Shown here: piece by piece, positions 24,593 through 33,800 of the stretch
How the letters are laid out: the number at the start of each line of letters is the position of its first letter
Position numbering within the stretch: position 1 is the first letter of the stretch
Source: Aedes albopictus
Taxonomy: Eukaryota > Arthropoda > Insecta > Diptera > Culicidae
DNA: 64,000 nt
Reading direction: 5' to 3'
Assembly (NCBI RefSeq): GCF_035046485.1
Contig: NC_085138.1
Location: forward strand, 430,267,265-430,331,264
The notes under the pieces: generated by a model
The model's input: the letters and a program-made list of their open reading frames with translations, nothing else
Databases searched by the model: none
What the model was told of the DNA's origin: nothing
Made by a program: the position numbers and the translations under genes

Positions 24593-24634
24593 CTAGGTGG
24601 TGCTAGACGTCAAACAAATTTTATATTTCATACT

Positions 24635-24893
24635 AGCTGTCCCGGCAAACGTCGTACTGCCTGCCTACTGTGTTTTTTGGCGTACAGCTCCATAAGGACG
24701 TCCTCCGCAAAGTCATCTGTATGGGAGCCCCCGGTTCCAGAAACCGGAGAGATCCCGCACCAAGCTAAGAACCTTCCCCGGCCCGAAAAATACTCACATA
24801 CAAAATTTTCCAGCGATCGGTCCAGTAGTTTTCGAATCCATAATGGTCAGACAGACAGACAGACAGACAGAAATTCATTTTTATATATATAGA
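24635..24893 (+). mobile_element. Retroelement 3'-tail relic with (CAGA)n
   Basis: It begins near CTAGCTGTCCCGGCAAACGTCG and ends in a (CAGA) run at about 24848-24871 followed by AAATTCATTTTTATATATA. This combination is a widespread arthropod retroelement 3' end; I cannot name its family with certainty. It interrupts the unit TTTTATATTTCATATATCTCAGG that is intact in other copies within the palindrome. Confidence 0.6.
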
Positions 24894-27077
24894 TATCTCA
24901 GGACTCTGATCACTTAGAAAGTTGGTGTCTTCGGCAATGTTGTTTGGTAAGTCAAAGGCTCAAAGTAAATGGACCACTTGTTTCGAAACTCCGCCACTAG
25001 GTGGCGCTAGTTACACATTTGCAAGATCATGAAAATGATTAATTTTTTTCATTAAGTATTCAACATGCTGTAATTTTGTTTTCTTTGAACATATTCAAGC
25101 CAAGTCAAATGTTTTACAAAGACCAATATGTTAGCCGTAAATGTGCAAAATTTCATTTCATTCGGTTCAATAAATTCTGAGATATAGCAGTTTAATGAAA
25201 AATACTCAAATATGAATCATTTAACTAGAATCGCTCTAACTTCATGTAAAATCATCCAATAAACTCCAAATTTGTATTCAGAGCTAACTAGTTGTGCAAT
25301 AAGCGATAAAAATTTGAGAATGTTTGGTGCACTCTATAGAAAGTTACAGCTTGCTGAATATTTTTGCGATAATTATTGAAAGTTGCATGCTTCTTCTAAT
25401 TGATAACTAGCGCCATCTACTGGCAGAATATTGAAACAATTTATCAATCAACTGAAAGGCCTTAACCAACCAAACAACATTGCCGAAGACACCATCTCTC
25501 TAAGTGATCAGAATCCTGAAATATATATAATATAAATTTTGTTTGCTCTGTAGCGCCGCCTAGTGGAGGTATTTTTAATCAAACAAATCATAATTGGTAA
25601 GTTCTTAACCAGCCAAATATTTTTCCGAAGACATCAACTCTCGAAGTTATCACGATCATGAGATATTTGGTATAAAAAACTCTCAGTATTACGTCTGTTT
25701 GTCTCTGACATAACAGAAATCACAGACAACAAGATGTGACACTTGTGAAAATTTCATACCGTATATCTCAGCACCATTATTACTTAGATAGTTAGTGTGT
25801 TTGGCAAAGTTGTTAGAATAGTTAAGGTCTTGCTAGCGATAGGCCGGTTGGTTATAAATACCTCCACTAGGTGGCGATAGCGATCAAGCAAATTTTATAT
25901 TCCATATATCTCAGGACTCTGATCACTTAGAAAGATGGTGTCTTCGGCAATGTTGTTTGGTTGGTTAAGGCCTTTCCGTTGATTGATAAATTGTTTCAAT
26001 ATTCTACCACTAGGTGGCGCTAGTTAAAAATGAGTAGAAGCATGCAACTTTAATTATTTACCGTAAAAATATTCAGCAAGCTGTAACTTTTTATTAAGTG
26101 CACCAAAAATTTTCAAATTTTTATCGCTTATTGCACAACTAGTTAGCTGTAAATGGTACAAATTTGGGCTTGATTGGATAGTTTTACATGAAGTTAGAGC
26201 GATTCAAGTTAAATGATTCATATTTGAGTATTTTTCATTAAACTGCTATATCTCAGAGTTGAGTGAACCGAATGAAATGAAATTTTTCACATTTACGGCT
26301 AACATATTGGTCTTTGTAAAACATTTGACTTGACTTGAATATGTTTAAAGAAAACAAAATTACAGCATGTTGAATACTTAATGAAAAAAATCAATCATTT
26401 TTATGACATTGCAAATGTGTAACTAGCGCCGCCTAGTGGCAAAATTGCGAAACAAATTGTCCATGAACTGTAAGCCCTTGTCCTACCAAACAACAATGCC
26501 GAAGACACCATCTTTCTAAGTGATCAGAGTCCTGAGATATATGAAATATAAAATTTGTTCGATCACTAGCGCCGCCTAATGGAAGAATTCCGAATCAAAC
26601 TACCCATTACCAGTAGGTCCTTGACCAGCCTGATAATTATGCCGAAAACACCAACTCTGTAAGTTATTAGGATCCTGAGATATATAGAAAGACATTTTCG
26701 TCAGTGTTACGTTCGTTTATCTGTGATCTCTGTCATACCAACTGCGCAATGAGCAGCGCAATGAGTATGCGTGCATCATGTGTCCTTTACTCTTTGCGTG
26801 AAACAGATACATTACGCACTGCGCCAAAACGCAGTGCGCCTCAAAGAGCAAAAGATCCGTGAGAATGAGCATCCGTACGCAGCACATTCGTTTGCATTGA
26901 ATGCGCGCAGCCAGTGGCTCACTGCGTTTTTACACTTTGATGAGAATTCCAGCCCTGCAAACAACATGGCGCAAGCTTTATGAAACTTACAGTGCCGTTC
27001 AAAAAAGTGAAAAATATTCCTTGGAATTATCTGAACTTCTAACCCTATTCAATTTTCTCATACAGTATTATTTATTC

Positions 27078-27246
27078 GGGGTTGTTCATGAACCACGTTA
27101 ACCAAAATTTGGTCATCTCAGATCACCCCCCTCTCCCTCGTAGACTGTTCTCCATACAAAAATTTTGAAATTTATGTGGTGCGTAGACTTTGGCATGACC
27201 AATCCCACCTACCCCCTCCAAGTCTACGTGGTTTATGAACAGCCCC
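27078..27246. mobile_element. Short MITE with GGGGTTGTTCATGAACCACG ends
   Basis: The terminal inverted repeats are GGGGTTGTTCATGAACCACG on the left and, complemented, GGGGCTGTTCATAAACCACG on the right, followed inside by C-rich and TCTACG words. The flanks are TTC (27075-27077 and 27247-27249), a possible 3-bp duplication. It is 169 bp and non-coding. A 3-bp duplication would suggest a PIF/Harbinger-type element, but this is tentative. Confidence 0.65.
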
Positions 27247-27822
27247 TTCACAACATTTTATATTCGAAGACCCGTTGTTTAACTACTTTTTTTTATAATG
27301 ATTATTGTAGAAAAATGTAAATTAGTTTCATATATTTGCCTACCTATTAATAATTTTGAGCGGTACTGTAATCTAAATAGTTTTTCTTATTTAAACTGAT
27401 CCACAAATCTAATGCCTTGATTTGAAAATACGTTGGAATCATGTCAGAACTTGAAAGCAACACAATAATATTTCACGGAAGAATTTATTTTAAACATTTA
27501 TTATACGTCTCTTCAACGTGTTGTTGACATTATGAGTGTCAATTAAAATCTACAACTATAATACAACTCCAAAAATACTAAATTACAACAGAGATCTCAG
27601 TGGGACTTAACCTGTCAGAATGTCAGATGTCAAAATATGTTTACTGAAAATCGCGTTGTTTTCTCTACCTCTACCAGATTTTTATTCCACGATTGTCGAT
27701 GATTTATTTGGCCATAGCGTTAAAAAATACGTGATTGGACGGTTGACGAATTTAGGCACATATTAATAAAAGTTGGGGCTTCAATCAAATGATGCTGCAT
27801 CATCAAACAAAACAACAAAGGT

Positions 27823-28038
27823 TCATGTAGAGATGTGCAGGTTCCCGGTGGTGCTAAAATCTACCGGAGATTGATGCCTTGAGATACCAACAGCTGTTAG
27901 AAGTGGCCAGCAAATTTTCTGAGTTGAACTGGATCGCAGCTCTAGTTGGAGATCGGATAGCTCCAGATGTATGAACGTTTCATGCGGGTGGACCGGTAGA
28001 TTGAGCTCTGCCAAAGTTATGACTCCCGGTTCGGCCAT
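27823..28038 (-). CDS. Hypothetical small open frame inside the 5.4-kb element
   Basis: The frame starts at an ATG in good context (CCAGTATGGCC) and encodes 71 residues. The first 40 (beginning MAEPGVITLAELNLPVHP) look amphipathic and protein-like, with LELSDLQLELRSS resembling a helix. A CAG at the end of that stretch could mark an exon junction, after which the frame loses character. No family is recognised. It may be a captured gene fragment, a remnant of a transposase first exon, or chance. Confidence 0.25.
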   Translation of the reverse strand: MAEPGVITLAELNLPVHPHETFIHLELSDLQLELRSSSTQKICWPLLTAVGISRHQSPVDFSTTGNLHIST

Positions 28039-28405
28039 ACTGGTGAGTATAAGCTCTTAGCGCATTGCGGTGAGTGTTCTTCCTTGAGAATTAGACGACA
28101 TGAAGGACTGGTGGATAAATCTTTCAGCATTTATGAACAAGTTTTCTCCATAAAAACCGTAAAATCAACTAGCGTTTTTGATGCTACAGGAACGATTTAT
28201 AGGTGCATATTCAACGTATTCTTTACATGATAATGCCAAGAAAAATTCCAATAGGTGATTGAACGTTTATTTTTCTGTTTGTTATTGGCCAACACAATTG
28301 GAACTTGATAATAACACAAGATGTTTTATCATACGCTAATAATACATTTGTAATACATCTTCCAAAATTTTTATTTTCAAAGATGTTTTCTGTGTTACTT
28401 GGGTA

Positions 28406-29990
28406 AGTTCCTTCAGGCATTCCTCCAGAGGATTTTCTAGAAATTGCTCTAGGGATTCCTCCAGGGATTTTTCCAAGAGTTTCTCTAGAAATTTCTCTAA
28501 GGTTGCCTCCAGGAATTTCAAGAGTTTTTTTAGAATTAACCCAGTAATTCCTTTAGAAATGCCTCCAAGAATTCCTTCAGGTATTGAATCTGGAATTTCA
28601 TCGGAAATTCCTACAGCAATTCCTCCAGGAATTTTCCCAAGAATTCCTCCAGGGATGTATCCAGGAATACTTCCTGGGTTTCCGACAGGGATTTGTCCAG
28701 AAGTTCCGTCAGGCATTTCTTCTGAGGTTCGTTCAAAAAAATTCTTCAGGGATTTTTTCCAAGAATTTTTGTAGAACTATCTCTAAGGATTCCTTCTGGA
28801 ATTTCTCAAAAGGGTTTTTCTAAAATTTCTCCTGAGAGTCCTCCTAGAACTCATCTAGGGAATCATCCAAGAATTCATTCACGGATTCCTTCAGGATATC
28901 TTCCAGGGTTTGCTCCAGGAATTCATACAGGAATTTCTCCAGGGAGTCCTCAATGAATTTCTCCTGTAATTCTTCCAGGGATTCTTCCAGATATTCCTGC
29001 ATGAATACCTCCAGGAATTCCTTTGGGAATTCCTCCATGGATTAACCCAGGAATTTTTCCAGGGATTTTAATGGGAATTCATCCGGGAATTCCTCCAGTG
29101 ATTGCTATAAGAATCCATCTAGGGATTGCTCCGGGAATTTTTCTTGAGGTCCCTCTCAGAATTCCTCTAAAGGTTTCATCAGGAATTCATCTAGGATTTT
29201 ATTCAGGGATTGTCCAAGGCATTCGTCCAGGAATTTCTCCAAGGATGCCTCCAAGAAATCTTTCAATTAATCCTTCAGAAATTCATCCAGGAATTTCTCC
29301 AGGGGTTCCTCCAGGGATTTGTCCAGAAGATTCTCCAGGATTTCCTCCAGAGATTTATCTAGGAATTGCTTCAGGGATTTCTCCAGGAATTCCTTCTGTA
29401 ATTTCTCAAAGAATTTCTCTTGGGATTTCTCCAGGAATTCGTCCATAAATTCCTCAAAGGATCCATCTAGGATTTTTTCTAGTAATTCTTACAGGGATTC
29501 CTGATGCGGTTTCTAAGGATTCCTCAAGGAATTCATCCAGGGATTTCTCGAGGCATACTTTCAGAAATTCCTCCAGGGATTCCTACAGTATGTACTCCCG
29601 ACATACCTACAGGAATTCCTCTAGGGTTTTTTTTTTCCAAGAGATCCTTCAGGGAATTCTCCGGGAATTCCTGTAGTGATTCCGTCAAAAATTCCTCTCG
29701 GGATCATTTCAAAAATTTGTTCGTTCAAAAATTTCTGTAACCCGTTAATCATTTTTGCCAGAGAATCACCCAAGAGTTTTTTCCAGGATTTCCTGAAGAG
29801 TTTTTGAATTACTTGAAGGATTTCTAGAGGAATTACTCCAGCGATTTGTATTGGAATTCTCTAATATAATTTTAGAGGGATACAGTAGCAAGGAAATTCG
29901 CCAAGAAGTCATCCAGGTATTCTTTCAAATTTATCTCCGAGAAATCTTTAAGGAATTCATCCACAGCTTTATTCAGGAATCGATCCATGA
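28406..29990. repeat. 12-bp-period array, copy A right part
   Basis: The array continues from 22970 across the insertion, with the same orientation and unit (AGGAATTCCTCC type). Long frames here with GIPPGI or EFLEE character on either strand are products of the periodicity. The array ends in unique sequence shared with copy B (GAGGAATTACTCCAGCG at about 29828). Confidence 0.9.
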
Positions 29991-30262
29991 ATTTCTTCAG
30001 CAATACTCCCCGCAGTGCCTTTAGAGCCGACCTACTGATACCCCGCAGTTCCTGCACAGTAGTTTCCTCATAAAGTCGTCCTGCGATTCTTTCGGAAATA
30101 AATTTATTATGCCAAATCAATGTCTATTATAGATCTATGCTTATCATTAACACAGTGGCTCGCAGAATTTTTCTAATTCTAATAATTAATTAGTCATGAA
30201 AAATTTCTGGGTGGGGGGAGGGGTGGATTGGGGTTCTGGTGGATTCTGGGGAGGGGGCCTGC

Positions 30263-30616
30263 CCCCCGTCGGAAGCACCTGTAAAGCATCCGAAGCCCCC
30301 CGAAATCACCCGGAAACACCCATGAAGCCTCTGTAATGCCTCTGAACTACCGTCTTCTGCACTTCCTTGAAGGATTCCGCATGACCCCCTTTAAATTTCC
30401 TAGCCACTTGCCCTTCTCAAACTTCTTTGCAACCTTGAAATCCATTTATGTAGGTAAAATATCTACTTAGGCAGTCCGACTTATTACTTACATGGAGGTA
30501 ACGTAGAAGGAACTTACTGCAAAACGGTGAGTCGAAAAGGAGAGCGTCCAACATAGCTCTGGTCCTCACAAGTTCGTACCTCATGCTTCCACGGGTCAAG
30601 TAAAATGCTTCTCCAC
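30263..30616 (-). other. Flank with repeat words and a possible exon remnant
   Basis: 30263-30380 carries the CCGAAACC/CCTGAA low-complexity words. From 30599 down to 30518 the minus strand is open, begins in LTRGSMRYELVRTRAMLDALL, and meets a consensus donor GTAAGT at 30517-30512. Rejoined across the hAT-like element (30625-36889) using one target copy, the frame extends into 36898-36945. The protein is not recognised; see the findings. Confidence 0.3.
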
Positions 30617-30839
30617 CGGAAGCTCATTGGCGTAACTAGGATTTTTTCCTGGAGGGGGCCCAGGGGGGGCCTGATTTGAGATGAATTTTAAGCGGGATGG
30701 GCGCCCGATAAGTGAATATGCAAATCAGTATTGTAGTTTTGAGTAATCAAAATGACTGTTTCAGATTTGTTCATAGTTTTGTAAACTATATGAGTACGAA
30801 CAATTCCTCCAAGATTTTTTTTCATAGCTTAATTCAGTA

Positions 30840-33800
30840 ATTCCATCTTGGCTTCTTCCAGAAATTCAATCAAGAATTCATCTAGGGATTCCACTAGACA
30901 TTTTTTCGGGGATTTGTCCTGGGATATCTATAGAGGTTCCTCCAGTAATTGTTCCAGTGCTTTTTTCGAAGTTTCCTTCAGGAATTTCTCCAGAGATCCT
31001 TTAAGGTATTTCTGCAAGTATTCAGAGATTTCTACAGGGATATCTCCATATATGCCTTCCAAAATTCCACTAGAGATTGCTTCAATAATTACATCTGGAA
31101 TGATTCGAAGTATTTCTGCAGGAATGTATTCCAGAAATTCTTTTAGAAAATTTTACTTAGAGGTTCTTAAAAAAACACTCCAAGGATTGCTTGAAAAATT
31201 TGTACAAAAAACCTTTAGGGATCCTAGTTTTTTTCATGTGTATTAACGAGATTTTTAGCCCTAGGCTAGTTCATCTCGGGGCACACGCTTTATTTCCCTT
31301 CCGAAGGAAGAAGTCACATTTTGCGAGTTTGTCGGGATTCGATCCCTCGGCGTGATAGTCAAGTGTTCTAACCATCCCACCAGGTCCGCTCCACTAGGGA
31401 TCCTAGTATTCCTTCAACAATTACTGCAGACATTGATTTCTTCATTTTTTTTTTATCCAGGAATATTCCTACAAAAAATCTTCCAGGTATTCGCTAAGAA
31501 AGCTCTCCTGAGATTCCATAAAGAGTTCCTAATGGGGCTTGCTTCCGGGATTCCTCATCGGATTTCTTCAGAAATTACTTCAAGAGTTCCTCCAGGGATT
31601 CACCGGAAATTTCTTCTGTTATGCTTACAAAAACGAATTCCGAGATTATTTTAAACATTTCTAGAAGAACTCTTATTGGGATTCCATCAGAAACTCCCGC
31701 AGGAATTAATCCAGGATTTCAGGATTTCCTCAAGAATTTCAGCGAAGATTTCCCTTGAGAATTCTTCAGAAAATCCTCCTGGAATTCCCTCAGAAATCGA
31801 ACTTTGTATTTCACATGAAATAGAAATATTCAAGAATTATTCCAGGTATTCCTCCTGGCATGCCTCTAGGATTTCATTCAGGCATTTCTCCAGAGGCTTC
31901 TGCAAGAGTTCTACCAAGAATTTCTCCAGGTATTACCCAGGTATTTCCTCAGGAATTACTCCAGGAATTTATTCAAGTTTGGATCCAGGAATTCTTCCAT
32001 GAATTCCTCCGAAAATTCTTCCAGGAATTTCTTCTCTAAGGTTTCCTGTACACATTCCTCCAGGATTTATTTCATGGATCCCTCCAGGAATTCCATCGAT
32101 GATTCCTGCAGTAATTCCTCCAGAAAATCCTCCTGGTACTCCACCAGAAATTCCTTTCTGAATTCCTCTAAAAATTTCTCCTTGAATTCCTTCAGAAATT
32201 TTTCCATGGATTCCTTCCAGAATTCCTCTAGAGATTCTTCCAGGAATTCATTCAGGGATTCTCAAGATATTCATTTAAGGATTCCTCCTGCAGATCTTCC
32301 ATGAATAGTTCCACGGATTTTCCTCAAGATTTCCTATAGAGATTTGTCCAGGAATTCCTCCTGAGGTTCTCCCAGAAATTGTTTCAGGAATTCCTCCAGT
32401 TTTTTTTTTTTTGCAAGAATTCCCCCAGGAATTCTTCCAAGTAATTCTCTAGAAATTCCTCTAAGGATGCCTCCAGGAATTCCTCAAGAGGTTACTTAAG
32501 TATTACCCCAAGAATCCCTTCAGAAAGTCCTCCAGGAATTGATCCAGAAACTCCCATAGGAATTCCTTTAGAAATTACTACCGCAATTCCTTCAGGAATT
32601 CCTCCTGGAATTCCTCCAAAAATTGCTCTGGGAATTCCTCTAGAAATTTCTCTTGGATTTTCTTCAGAAATTTCTCTTGGAGTTTCTTCAGAAATTTCTC
32701 TTGGAATTTCTTTAGAAATTCCTCCATTAACTGCTTCCAGAACTTCTCTCGAGATTCCTCCAGGAATTCATTCTAGAATTCCTCCAGGGATAGTTCCAAG
32801 GAATTTCCACAAAAATTCCTTTACAGATTAATCAAGGAATTCTTCCTGGGATTCCGCAAGGAATTTATCCAGAACTTCCTGCAGGAATTTGTCCAGAACT
32901 TTCCAGGCATTCCTCCTGAGATGATGATTAACCTGGGCTTGTTATTCCTCCTGAGGTTTCTCCAGAAATTGCTTCAGGGATTCCTCCAGGGATTTTTCAA
33001 AGAATTTTCCCAGGGATTCTTCCAAGAATATCTAGAAATTTCTCTAAGGATTCCTCTAGGAATTTTTCGAGAGATTTCTTTAGGGAGTTTCTCCATGGAC
33101 TCATCTCAGGATTTCTCCAGCAATTCATCTAGAGATTGCTTCGGGAGTTCTTCTAAAAACTCTAAACTCCACTAGATTGCTCCCAGAATTCTTTTGAAAA
33201 CTTCACCAGGTACTCATCCAGAAATGTATCCAGAGATTACTCCAGGCATTAGTCCAGGAATTTCTCCAGGGATGTTTCAAGGCAATTCCCCAGGATATCC
33301 TCTAGGGATTTCTTAAGCAATTTCTCGAGAGATTCTTCCAGGAATTGATACAGGCATGTCTCCAGGAATTTATCCAGGGGTTACTCCAGGCATTCCTCCA
33401 GAAGTTCCTCCAGAGATTTCTACAGGGATTCCTCCAGGCATTAATCCAGGATTCCTTCAGAAATTATTACCGCAATTTCTCCAAGAATTTATCTAGAAAA
33501 TCCTCCAGGGATTCATTTAGAAATTACCCCAAGAATTCCTCTCGGAGTTTATCCAAGAAATTTTTTAATAGTTCTTCCTGGGATTCCTGAATGATTTCCT
33601 CCTGAGATATCTCTAGGAATTCCTTCAAATATTTTTTCAGGAATCCTCCAGGAAATCCTCAAGGGATTCTTTTAAAAATTTCCCCACAAATTCTTTCGGG
33701 AATTTATTCAAGAATTATTCCAGGTCTTCCTCCTGGGATTCTTCCAGGATTTCATCCAGGCATTTTTCCAGGGACTCCTCTAGGAGTTCTACCACGAATT

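Larger units (their letters stand above)
24078..26582. promoter_or_regulatory. Cluster of nine CTCF-like motifs
   Basis: Plus-strand matches to CCACTAGGTGGCGCT or close variants start at 24078, 24592 (partial), 24994, 25864 and 26007. Minus-strand matches lie at 25409-25423, 25552-25566, 26425-26439 and 26568-26582. The two at 24994 and 26007 are identical over 15 bases. The known CTCF core (CCA-C/T-AGGTGGCGC type; the insect core is AGGTGGCGC-like) is closely matched. Binding in this genome is an inference; the motifs may simply be part of the repeat unit of the palindromic element. Confidence 0.45.
23719..26957. mobile_element. 3.2-kb palindromic hAT-like element
   Basis: An 8-bp duplication CAAACAAC lies at 23711-23718 and 26958-26965. 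The ends are CAGGGCTGGCATT and, complemented, CAGGGCTGGAATT. The terminal approximately 200 bp on each side is rich in TGCGCAATG/ACGCA words, the kind of subterminal repeats typical of hAT elements. The interior is a giant imperfect palindrome centred near 25720; segment 24895-25530 is the reverse complement of about 25900-26550. There is no transposase, so it is non-autonomous. It carries a nested MITE, a retroelement tail and nine CTCF-like motifs. Confidence 0.85.
22973..28403. mobile_element. TA-flanked element with CCCAAGTAACACA ends inserted in the array
   Basis: The ends are CCCAAGTAACACA (22973) and TGTGTTACTTGGG (28391-28403), flanked by TA (22971-22972 and 28404-28405). Deleting the segment plus one TA joins the array into a sequence that aligns with undisturbed array elsewhere: TTTCCGA-AG...TCCA followed by AGTTCC-TCAGGCATT, as at about 28678-28715. 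This is direct evidence of a single insertion. The core outside nested elements is about 2 kb, AT-rich, with ATAAGATGT-type words near both ends. No transposase is seen. Confidence 0.82.
20993..30262. mobile_element. hAT-like array-bearing element, copy A (split by a 5.4-kb insertion)
   Basis: The left end CATTGGCGTAGCTAGG, a G-rich GGAGGGGGCCCAGGGGGG block and about 180 bp of unique sequence (21040-21190) match the left end of copy B at 30625. The right part also matches: the GAGGAATTACTCCAGCGATTTGTATTGG block (about 29828), ATGCCAAAT (about 30110) and GTCATGAAAAATTTCTGGG (about 30194) all occur in the same order near 35930-36845. The far right terminal repeat is missing or decayed. The interior is the 12-bp-period array. 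Length without the inserted element is about 3.8 kb. Confidence 0.7.
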
